In this document: positions 51,801-63,800 of the stretch, piece after piece | How positions within the stretch are numbered: position 1 is the first letter of the stretch | Layout: every line of letters begins with the position of its first letter | NCBI GenBank assembly: GCA_020633975.1 | Contig: JACKCR010000005.1 | Location: 1-64,000 of the forward strand | Length of the DNA: 64,000 bases | From: Candidatus Eiseniibacteriota bacterium | GTDB taxonomy: Bacteria; Eisenbacteria; RBG-16-71-46; CAIMUX01 | Direction: 5' to 3' | Made by a program: the position numbers and the translations under genes | Notes under the pieces: model-generated | The model's input: the letters and a program-made list of their open reading frames with translations, nothing else | Told to the model about the DNA's origin: nothing | Database searches by the model: none

Positions 51801-54800
51801 GACTCGGCCAGAGCGTACGCGGTGACGATCGACGGCGGATTGATGCCGTGCGGCTGCTGGTCTGCGTCGAAGCAGACGATGCGGGCCACAGGCGGCTCCG
51901 AGTCGGTCACGCGGACGTTGACAGGATCGCTCCAGGTGAATCCAGAGACCGGATTACCGCAGACGTCCTTGGCACCGACCCGGACGAAGTACTGACCCTC
52001 GGCGAGACCGGTCGTATTCCAGTAGACCGATGCCGTCTGGGCAGAGATGTCGTCGAGATCCGACGGGTCGAACTGAACGGTTCCGAGATCACGCCAGACC
52101 TCACCGTCGTTCAGATCGCCGTCGTTGCCGATGTCCACAGCAACCTGGAACTGCATGTAGCCGACCGGAGTCTCGTACCAATCGCCCGAGACCGGATCGG
52201 TGTAGTTCGGCAGGTTCGGTTCGTCGTCCGAAGCAGTACCGAAGACCTCGACCAGCGTACCGGCAGTGATGTCGGTGTACTGACCCTGGTCGTTCGGATC
52301 CTGCGTCGTGTCATCACCTTCCCAGGAGATGTTGCTCACCTGGACGTAGTCCGGATGATCGACGTCCACGACCCGCTTCCACTGATACATGCGGTTGTAG
52401 TTACCAGCCTCGTCCACAACGGTCACCCGAAGGTCGTAGAGGTCCGACCCGTCGAGGTCCTCGAGGTCGAGGGTGTTCGAGTAGTAGTTGAGAGTGTCGT
52501 CGTAGAGGTCGTCCGAAGAAGCGACGCCGAACTGGCTCCACTCCGTCGAGTCCGCACTCGCGAGCTTCCACTCCCAGATCACGTCGTAGACGTCGTCGTG
52601 GAGACCCTCGGTCCCGCGGTCGACGTTCACGATCAGATCCATGATGCGGCCATACCCGTCGCCGTAGTCGACGTAGTCGTAGTCGCACCAGTAGAGGTTC
52701 TCCGGATCCGGGCCGACCATGGCGAAGCTCGGGGCCTCGTAGTCGACGTAGACACGGAGGATGTCCGGGTTGGTATCCACGTTGCCGACGTCATCGACGC
52801 CGACCGCGGCGACCTCGATCCAGTTGCCCGCGCCGAGCGTGCGGAGATCCCAGTCGCCGAGCGACCAAGTGATCATGTCCTCACTGCCCGTCAGGTCCGC
52901 GTCGATCAGGTTCCAGTCCGTCGAACCAACCGGGCGCCAGACGAACTCGACGTACTCGAGATCGCGGTGACCGGTCAGGAGACGAGCCGTGATCGACTCG
53001 AAGGCCTGCGCGTGAATCTGGGTCGGGTTGTAGATCACGTCATCGTCGCCGTACTCCACACCGTCACGGGTCGGGAGCGCGCGCACCGCCTCGACGAACT
53101 CGAGGTGCGGAGCGATCGTGTCCACGATCTTGATGGTGAGGCCGTGGCCGGCGCCGAAGTTCGCGATGTGAGAGGTCGTGTTGCAGACCTCGTCACCAAC
53201 CGCCGGAGCGAAGTTGTAGAGCTCGCCCACCGCCAGCGGGAGACCGTTCTCGGTATCCGCAGGAGCCGTGAGCTCGCCCACCTGGACGTCGAACGAGTAC
53301 GGACGCGTGTAGTCCGGGTTCCCGTCCTCAGGCGTGAGACCCGCTTCCGGCGGAACCATGGCCCAAGAGGCGCTCATGTTCAGGTCGCGGTCACGCTTGT
53401 AGTACCAGGTGATGTAGTCGTCTTCGGTCAGGTTCTCGGTGTCCGTGCCCGGCATGAGGACGCGGCTGTAGAGCGTGAACCACTCATTCCGCTCGACGTC
53501 GACCGGACCCAGCTCGAACTCTGCCGTAGCCGGATCGAGGTCCATCGTCGCCTCAGGCGCGGTGTTGTCCACCACGATGACCGCATTCGTGAAGTCGAGA
53601 GAGCCGAGGTCTTCCTCGTTCCCCTCTTCGTCGATCGCAGAAGCCGTGAGCTTGTAGCGACCATCCGGGAAGAGGAGATCGTTCGTGACCGCGTCACGCT
53701 CGAGCGTGTTCCAGGTGAGGTGCCAGTTGTAGAAGCCGTTGAACGACGGGGCAACCTCGTCCTTGCCGATGAGGATCGGCGTGGTCGGGTTGTCGTTGCC
53801 GTCGACCGGCCAGGCCCAGAACGAGACCGTGGCGATACCGTCATCGGTCGCGTTGCCGATGCCATAGTCGTCGGCCCACGTACGCGCCATCAGAGTGACG
53901 ACGTCCGAGACCTTGACATCCTGGCGATCATTACCGCTGTCGTTCTCGTCGGTCAGCATGCTCTCACCGACCCAGCGCGGGAAGGTGTTGCACTCGTCAC
54001 CGACGACCACGATGCCTTCGTCGCCTTCCGGATCCTGAACGCCGTCGTCGTAGCCCTCGCTGACCAAGATGTCGCCAGCGTCGAACTCGCCGTTGCCGTT
54101 CACGTCCGCCCACACGTCGTGCTCGCGGTGCTCATCGCTCGGATCCGGCGTGCCGTCCTCATCGTCCGCGGTGTAGTTAACAGCCGCGAAGATGTCGACG
54201 ATCTTCGTCCGATCCGGAGCCGCGTTGTCCTCGACCGTGATGGTGAAGGCGTGCGGAGGAGTGATCTCCTCACGGTTCCAGGCAGTGTCGTATGCGACGA
54301 CGCGGAACTCGTAGTCGGTGTCGCGAACGACCCAGCTCGGAGCCACCCAGGCGAAGTTCGCCACCCAGAGGCCGAGACCCGTGTCGATCTGGACGCCTTC
54401 CAGCTCGTTGTCCGTCGCGTAGTAGGTCCAGGTGTCACCACCGTCGGCGCTGTACTCCAGCTGCGCGACCACGACGTCCGTCCAGTCGTCCTCGAGAGTG
54501 ATCTCGAAGTTGACGGTCGAACCGACCTCGACCTGGTTCGTGACAGAGTCATCGTTCCAGTCGTAGATCGACGGGCCGTTGCCGTCGGCGGTGAGCTCCT
54601 GCGCGTTGGTCAGCATGGCCAGGGCGTTCGTGTTGCCCGCCTGGTCCGTGGCCAGAGCGCGGAAGTGCATCGGGCCGCCCTCGAGGAGCTGATCGGGCCA
54701 GTTCTCGACGTGGTAACGCCAGGCCTGACCGAGCTCGTTATTGAGGTTCGGCTCGTAGTCGAACATTCCGTCACCGTCATCGAGGAGCTCGTCGATGCCG

Positions 54801-57800
54801 CGCCACAGACCCTCGGGGTCGGAGGCGAAGCGCCACTGGAGCTCGATCGATGCGACGTCCGTGTCCACCGTGTGAACGGTGAAGAGAACGTCCCAGGTGT
54901 CCTGGTCCGGATGGATGGCGAAGGAGGAGTGGTCGACGATGCCGTCGTCCACGTACTCGACCGCGTCCACCCAGTTGGTGTAGTCGACGGACGGGCCGGC
55001 GCGGTCGATCTTCACATTGATCCGCGTCGCGTCGTCCATGTCGGACTCGTTGTCGTCGAAGTCGGTGACCGTCGCGAAGAGGACGTAAGTGCCCTCAGCC
55101 GCTTCCTCGTCAGCCTTCCACAGGACCTCGAACTCATTGTCGTCGAGGTTCGTGTCGATGCCGACCAGGCCCGTCTCGCCGCCCGGAGTGATCCGGTACA
55201 GGTTGACGTGCGCGACCGCGTTGGTGTGGGCGACGGAACCGCCGACCACGACTTCTTCCATACCGCTGATGCAGAAGACCTCGATCGGGTCGACCCACTC
55301 GTCGTCCACTGCCATCACGAACGCGCGCGGGTTGTTGTCCGCGGTGTCGTTCAGGATGATCAGCTTCTCGCAGGGCTCGATCTCGTCCGTGGAATCCTGC
55401 TCGTCGTTACCCGCGGTGTCCTTGGCCACCATGCGGACGCGGACGTACTCGTCGATGTAGCCGCCGTCACCGTCCACGCCGTACTGCGTGAACTGCGAAC
55501 CGGTCGGGGTCCAAACCATCGAGTAGGTGCCGCTGCCCGGGCCGGTCAGCCACGGGTTGTCAGAGTTGTCCTGAGGCGTCGGGTCGAGGGTGAACCACTT
55601 GTTGGCGCCGGAGTTGTCAGGCGTGCTGGCAAATCCGTCGGCACCCGCGTAGACCACCTCGTCCGAAGCGTCGAACAGGTCGTTGCTGTTGAGGTCGATC
55701 CAGATTTCATCGATGCCGTTGTCGTAGTCACCAGCGTGACCGACACCGTTGTACGTCTGGTCGACGAAGTACAGGTTGCTGAACCGGGCCTGGAACCGAA
55801 CCTCGGCGATGTCATCCGTGCCGGCGCTCGGAACCCAGTCACCCTCGGGCGAACCCTCGATCGTGATCTGATCGCTGTAACCGAAGACCGCACCGTCCCG
55901 CGGAAGCGCGGCACAGGTGAACGGCTCGGCCGCGTCGACCATGAACTCGACCGGCTCGCCATAGGCGACGTTGTAGCCACAGTCCTTGGCGACGGCACGG
56001 AGCCAGACCGGCGAGATCTTCTCGTCGTCTTCGTCGTAGATACCGTCGAGGTCGTTGTCATAGCCGTCGTCCGACTGATCGTCCGGCGCCCAGTCGATGG
56101 CCCAGCCATCGGTGGTGTCGTCGTCGCGATCGATCGTGATCCAGATGCCACCCTGGTTCGGGGAGTACTGGAACTCGACCCAGTCCACGCGGAGGACGTT
56201 GAAGTCCTCGAACGGGCTGTCGTTGACGGTCGCCCAGATACGGTAGTCAACAGCCGGGCTGATCCGCGCCGTGTTGAACGGACGGTCCAGCTCGTCCAGG
56301 AGCGTGAGGCTCTGAACGACCGGGTCTTCGACGTCGTAGATGAAGACCACAGCACCCTGTGGCTCATCCGCGTCACCCGGGGTTCCGCTGTTGAGGTTCG
56401 TACCCGTGTTGCCAGAGTCGTCCGTGGCCGTCGCAACCGCGCGATGAACCTCGTGCGGGCTGAACGGAGCCTGCGTGCCAGCGAGGCCGCTGCTCTGATC
56501 GATGCTGACGTGCCAGAACGGCGTATCCGGGATGATCATCTGCGAGGTGAAGTCCGGCTCATCGCCCGCGAGCGGGCCGAAGAACGCACCGTTGTTGTTC
56601 CTCGCGTCGAGGACGTAGTCCTGGGTGTCACCGACCAGGTCGACCTGGAAGCGGTAGTCGTGGGTCGTGCCGACGAACAGCCGCGGGTTGGCCTGGTAGC
56701 AGTCGGTTCCAGCCGTCATCTCGTACTTGTACGGATAGGTGGAACCACCATCGGTCGAGACCTGCAGGATCACGTTCTCGATGTCTGCCGGATCCCACTG
56801 AGTGTAGTCCTCAGGGTAGAAGGTCACCGTCAGAGCATCGATCATCGTGACGCCGGAACCGACCTTGGTCATCTCGTAGTCACGGATCGTCTGGTCACCC
56901 GTCTCCGGGTTCTCGGACGTGACACGGAGATCGACCGACTCGATCGAGCCACCACCCTGATCCACCGCGGTCACGAAGACGTCCGTCTCCTTACCGCTGA
57001 GGATGAAGGCGTGGTCCCAGTCCTCGTCGTCGTTGATGTCATCACCACAAGTGAAGAGCGGGTTACCCGGGAGGTTCCAGTCCGGATAGTCGTCCTGGTT
57101 CTCACGCGGTTCCGCGCTGTAGTTGAGACCCCAGATCTGAACCAGAGGACGGTCCTGATCGAGGAGCTTGATGTAGTTGCCTTCGCTCCGGAGCGTCTCG
57201 TCGACGTCACAGTCACCACCGAAGAGCCAGTCTCCGTTGATGTCGAAGCGGGCCTGCGCGATGAGGTCCCAAGCGTCAGCCTCGTCCCAACCGAAGTCGG
57301 CCGGGTCCGGCACGCCACCCTCGTCCGCGGTCCACTCGACCGTGTACGGGGCGAACTCGTCGCCGCTCTCGATGAGCTGCCACGAACCGAAGTTGTAGCT
57401 GACGTAGATCTCGTCCTCAGCATCCGGACGCGCACCGAAGACGATGGCGTTTCCGGAGACCGTCACGTCGAACTTGGTCGGCGCCGCAACGCCACCCAGG
57501 CTCTCGTGACAGGTGGCAGCCGTGCCGTTGATCATGACGACCACGCCGTCGCACTTACCCTCGACGCTGAGGACGGTCTCCTCGAGCATCTCGGAGCTGT
57601 ACGGGGCGATCGGCTGGACCTGAGTCGGATCGATGGACTCGTCGAGCTGACGCGGGGCGAACCAGAAGCGGACGGCCGTCGTGGACGTGGCATCCGGATC
57701 CTGGAGCTCCGCAGTGATCGTGAACTCGTCACCCGCGGCGACCTCAGCCGACGGAGCACCGTCGACCGCAGCCGGATCGCTCACGAAAGCGAAGTCCGCG

Positions 57801-60800
57801 GTGGCGTTGGAGAACTTCTTGAACTCCCACGGATTGACCGGAGCCACCGTGAAGTTCCCGCCCTCGTCGATCGCGCTCGGATAGATCTCGTAGGCTCCAT
57901 CCGGCATCGACGCGACGTCGACGGCGAAGTCATACGGATAGACGCTGTCACGCACCGTGTAACCGGCGTCGGACAGGGACTGCCACTGGAGCTGCTCGAA
58001 AGTCAGGTCCTCGTAGCAATCCGGATCCAGGCGGTACATGAGGTCGACCGACACGATGGCCGTGATGTCCTCAGCGGTGACGAAGACGTTCATGCCGTCC
58101 TCACCGGTGATACAGGCCGTGCCGTTGTCGTCCATGACAGCCGGGAAGACGTCGATCTCGTCTCCGTTGTTGTCCTCAGCACGGATGATGTCAGCCTCCG
58201 GAGCCATGTTCTCGCCGATGATGACGGCGAGGATGTCCGGGTTGTCATCCGCACGATACGTATCGCAGTTGAAGTCGTAACCCGTGGCCCGGAAGAGGAC
58301 GTTCACGTCCGCCCAGAGCGGCAGGTTGTCGATGTCGACGAACACGCAGAACGGAGAATCGTAGTCCTCAGGGCTGCCCGGCTCATCAGCGGCCGGATCA
58401 CCCGAGAGCGGATCCTCATCGATCTCGCCGTCGCCATCGTTGTCGATTCCGTCGATCTCATCCTCGCCAACGAGCGGACGGAGCGGCCAGCCCTCAGGGA
58501 TCGAGAACGCACCCTGGTACTGGACGAAGTCGATTCCGTCGTCGTAGACGAAGTTGCCGTTGATGTCGTTGACGATGGCGTCGTTGCCCTCGGCCTGGAA
58601 GCCCTTCTCACCGTCGAGATCGGCGAACCAGTCCTGGTCGTTGTTGACGTCGAGGACGTCCCACGTGCCACCACCATCGAGCGAGATCTGGAACAGGACC
58701 TTCGCGAGGTCATCGCTGCCCTCGGCGCAGATCATCATCCAGTCGTTCACGCCCGCGACATACGGGTGGAGATCGTCATCCGTGGTGTCGAGCACCGAGC
58801 CGTCCGGCAGGGTGATCGTCACGAAGTCTGCAGTCGGCTCCTCGGTGTCGATACGAACCGCTTCGATCTCTTCCGGATTCTGGCCGGCCGGGTCGTAGCA
58901 GGTGTACTCGATCACGTCTTCCTGGTTGGTCTCGTCGATGGCGATCGCCTTCACGAGGTAGTTACCCTCGGGGAGACCGGTGCCATCCCAGCTGACCATC
59001 CAGAGGTCGAGGACCCCGTTGTCACCATTGAGACGGTTCTCACGGAAGATCCAGTCGCTCGGGTCGAGCTCGTCGTCTTCCGCATCGGCGTAGAACTCGT
59101 CGTCGGCGAAGTCAGTCAGCTCGGTTCCGTTCGGAATGACCGTATCGAGACCGATGACCTGATCGTCGTCACCAGAGTTGTATTCACCGTCACCGTCGTC
59201 GAGGACGACCGGATCGCGGTGGCTGTAGCCATCGTGGTCCGCGTCCCAGTACATGTAGCGAGAACCGCCACCGAGGTCGGTGTTCAGGTAGGCCCGGAAC
59301 GCCAGATCCTCGAGTGCGTCGCCTTCGCCGATCCGCTCAGCCGACGGGAAGTAGAGGACCGCGTCACCGCGTCCGTCCGCTTCGTCGTCGAGATCGATCG
59401 TGACCCAGGAGCTACCCACGTCGAGGTCGGTGGCGCAGTTGTCACCGTCGACGTCGTGGAAGTACTCGAACCGGACCTTGTCGATCTCGTAGTCGTGGAT
59501 GTAGTGGATCGCGTAGAGGTCGAACTCGGTGGTACCCGCGCAGACCTCAGGCTGAATGTAAGCCCGGAGCGGCTCAGACCGGATGCAGACCGTCGTGATG
59601 AAGGCCGTCAGCTCGGAACTGTTGCCCTCGACGTCGACTGCCCAGGTACGGACATCGTAGTCGCCCGTCTCCAGGTTGAGCGTGTTCCAGGTCGCAACGA
59701 CCGGCTCCGTCCAATCCACCGTCTGACCGCCGGTGCTGAACGTGTCGCCGTGGACCGTCTCGATCGGGAGCCAGCCCGCGTCCGGCACGTCGCCGACGGG
59801 GTTGTACTCGAACACGACCTTGACGATGTCGTTGGTGATGTAGTCGTCGGTTTCGCCGAAGTTGCCGGCGTCCGCCGAGCCGTTCCACTCGTCGTCGTTG
59901 GTGCCCGGGATGTTGTCCGCTCCAGCATCGTCGATGCCTTCGTCGTACTTCCCGTTCCCGTTGACGTCGTCCTCGTCGATGAAGCCGTCGCCGTCGTCGT
60001 CGATTCCGGCGTCACCGGAGCGAGCGTCGAGACCGCCCACCCAGTCGAAGCCGTCGTTGTCCTCGATCATCGCGTAGAGCGCGATGCTCGAGTCCGGCGG
60101 TACGCAGGCGCCGTCTTCGAGGTCGTCGTCCGTGTGGACCTGGACCAGCGTAGCCGTCGGCTCGGTACCGTCGATCACGATGACGGTGAGGACGCAGAGG
60201 TCCTCCTCGGCAGTGGTGTTCCCGAACTCGTCCGTCGCACGGGCACGGAAGTAGACCGTGTCGGCGTTGGCGGCCGGGTAGTTGTCGACGTTGTACATAC
60301 CGTCACCAGGCCACTCCGCGGTGAACGGAGCCGTGATGTCGGTGTGCGTGAAGTCGATGGTGTCGAAGTCCGGATCGGACGAGGCCTCGAAGGTCATCGA
60401 GACGGCGTCGTCATCAGACTCGCCAGTGAGCGTGTAGTCACCGGGGTGCTTGCCCGCGTCGAAGATCTGGATACCCGGATCGTCGGACACGTCGGCGAAG
60501 TCCGCCGGCGGATCACCGATCTCATCACAGCCCGGGATCGTGGCCGGCGGAGCGGTCAGGTCCAGGGTGAAGGTGATCGGCTCGCTCCAAGGCTCACGAA
60601 CGTTTCCGGCCTTGTCGTAGGCGACGAGACGAAGCTGATGATTCGTCGTTCCGTCAGCCGCGAGGCCGTAGATCTCCGTGAGGAGCTCGAAGTCGAGGTT
60701 CTCGCTCGAGTGCTGATCGAAGAAGTTGAATTCCTGGGTCGCGGAAGAGTCCGCATCACCAGAGAACTCGTATCCCTGCGAAACGAAGGTGCGGGCCGAG

Positions 60801-63800
60801 TTGGTCAGCACTTCGAAGGCGTGCGGGACGACTTCTCCATAGGCAAGGGCGTTGGCGTAGAACGGCTCCGTGTTGGAGTCCGTGCCCGCGAACGGCCGGG
60901 TGCCCAGGACGTGAGCTGCGTCGACGAAGATGCTGTTGCCGGTGACGCCAGGACCCGGAACCGGGGCGGCCCACTCGGTGCTGGCCGGATCCTCGATCGC
61001 GAGCACGGACCAGGCCGTGTTGATCGGGACTTCGACCGCTTCACCGTCGGCAATACCGTCTTCGTTGTCGTCGTTCTCACCGTTGCCGTAACCGACGTTT
61101 TCCGGAGCTTCGTCTGCTTCGTCGATCTGACCGTCGTTGTCGTCGTCGAAGTTGTTCGTCCGGCTTTCGTCGATGTTGTACCAGTAGATCTTTCCGACCG
61201 CTCCGCCGCCGACGAGACCGCCGTTGGCGTAGGAGTCGTAGACGAAGAACGCGTCGTTGTCGTTGTCGCGGTAGTCGTTCTGGCAGTGGAGGCCGTTACC
61301 GAACGTCGCCGCGGCGTCGGAGGTGGAGTCCTGCGCAGCTGCGTGGACTTCGGTATCGCTGAAGTCGATACCTTCGCCAACCTCGTTGACCTGACCGTCT
61401 TCGTCGTCGTCGAGCCCGTTCGCCTGAGCGGCGGTCGAGTCGGCGTCTTCGTCATAGAGCATGCCGCCCGGGAAGCTGTCCCCGTTGGCATCGCTGTCGG
61501 AACCGAAGTCCGGCCCCGGGTCGAGGGTGAGGTCGATCCAAGCACCCATGCTCGGGCGGACGCGGATCCGCGAGTAGAGAACGTCGTCGTCACTGAGCGA
61601 TTCGCTCGTGAAGTCGACGAAGCGACCGAGGTTGTAGGTCGGGCTGCCCGGAGCGATGAGGTTCGTTCCAGCGTCCGTGCCCAGGTCCGTCTCGTTCGCG
61701 AGGTACGTGATCTCTGCGTGCGTCGGCTCGCGGAGATCGAGCTGCGCGACGAACCTGCGCTCCGGATCGCCACCCATGTGGGCGGTGAGGTGCGAGAGCG
61801 AACGGTTGGAGTCGGGCAGAGAGTCCGTGAACGGAAGGATGCGGTCGATCGCACCATCACGCTCGGCACCGTCGATTCCGTTGTCGGAAACGTAGATCGG
61901 CACTGGGGTGAACGGATCGAGAGCCGCTTCCGGATTCGGGTTGTTCAGCGGGTAACCCTGGAGAACCGTTCCACGGACCGAAGCGGAAGTGGAGCGGAGC
62001 TCGTACCAGCCGAACTCATCGGGGTCCTGCGAGTCGAGGTCCGGCTCGCCCGGATCGAAGATGTAGTCGCCGGAGCTACCGTCCGCGGTGGTGTTGACGT
62101 TGAGGAACGTCTCACCCGGGTCGTAGCCACCGTCGCCATTCTCGTCGACGTACGGGTCACCGAAGGTCATCTCGCCGTCACCTTCACCCGGGTCGTTCGT
62201 ACCGCCGACACCGTCGAGACCGACGTCGTCGTTGAGCGGCTCACCCGGATCCCACGTACCGTTTCCGTCGATGTCGGTGAAGGTGTCCCAGTCACCGTCG
62301 TTGTCGACGTTGTCAGCACCGAGGGAGGTGAAGAGGATCGAGTCCGCAGGCGTACCGAAGCCGGTGATGTTGCCCGCGGTCATGTCCAGGTTCGTGAAGT
62401 CGGCCCAGATGTGGAGCAGCGAGCTGCGCGCGCTGACCGGACCACCACCCGGAGTCGGGAGGAGGCAGTCCTGGAACCCATCGTTCGCAAGGAGACGGAT
62501 GTTGACGTAGTCACCATCGTTGTAGATGCGATAGGGGTTCCACGGGTCGAACACGAAGTCCGGGTACGGAGTGGCAGTGTTGCCCTCGATCTCCGGGTAC
62601 TGACGATCGAAGAAGATCTGCGTACCGGTGGAGAACTCAGCACCCTGACGGTTGAACACGTAGATGCAGTCGACCTCGAGGGCATCCGCATCGTCGAGGT
62701 GGATCGGCGAGAACGAACCGTCCGCATTCGGGACGATCGCTCCGAGACGGTTGTCGGCAAGCGGATCATCGCCGTCGTAGACGACGACCGAGTCCGCATC
62801 GCACGCGACCGCGCCTGCGTCACCGTAGACGTAATGCCAGACCATCCCGTCGAGAGAGTCACCCACGACGTGGATCACGTCATGGTCCCAATCGAGCGAG
62901 TCGGCCTCGGCAGGGCTCGATGCATCCGTGATGAAGTCACGCGGGGCGCAGAGCGGACCAACGATGAACGGACCGAAGAACTCGGCCGCGCCGTTGTTGT
63001 CCTGGATCCGCGCCAGGTTCCCCTGGAAGTCCGCCGCGGCGATGATGACGCGCATCTGGTCGCCGATGTTGAGCACGACACCGTCGGTGCTCTGCGTGAC
63101 ACCCGGAGTAACCGTGAAGCCGATGCGGATGAGACCATCCGTACCGTACGGCTGGAGGTTGCCCAGCGGGATCGCTCCCGACAGGTTCGCGTTCATCCAG
63201 TCGTCGTCGAGAACCGGCGTCGCCGAGTAGTACATGAAGTACTGATCGGAATCGTCACCACTCTCGGCCCATGCCACGAACACGGAGTCGACGCCATCGC
63301 CGTCGTTCCAGAGGTCGTAGGTCATGTCGAGGTTCTCGGTGATGTCGAGAGCGTAGGGCCGCGACTCGTCCTCGATAACGAGGAAGTTGTCGCTCGCGAG
63401 CTCCTGACCCGTGATACCACCGTTGAACGCGCTACCGAGCGCACCCGCGATCCGCGTACCAGGAGTCGGGTAGATGCCTGCTTCCCAACCCGTGATGATC
63501 ACGCGCGTGAACTGGTTCACCGTCTCGGTGGAAACGACGAGCGGGTCCGCGAGGCTGCCCGTGTCGATGTTCTCGAATACGAAGTCCGTGACAACAGCCG
63601 CGCGCGCCATGACCTCGTTGATCCAGATGATCAACTGGTCGTCGGTGCGAGTCGGAGTGCCCTGGTCATCGTACGAAGCGCGGAGCATACCGGGGCCACG
63701 CTCGATGGCGACCGCATTGGTCAGACCTTCGTCGCCCTGGTAGTCGAGAAGGGCCGTGCCACTGACGCCGCTGTGGTCAGCGATCACGTCAGCGCCGCCG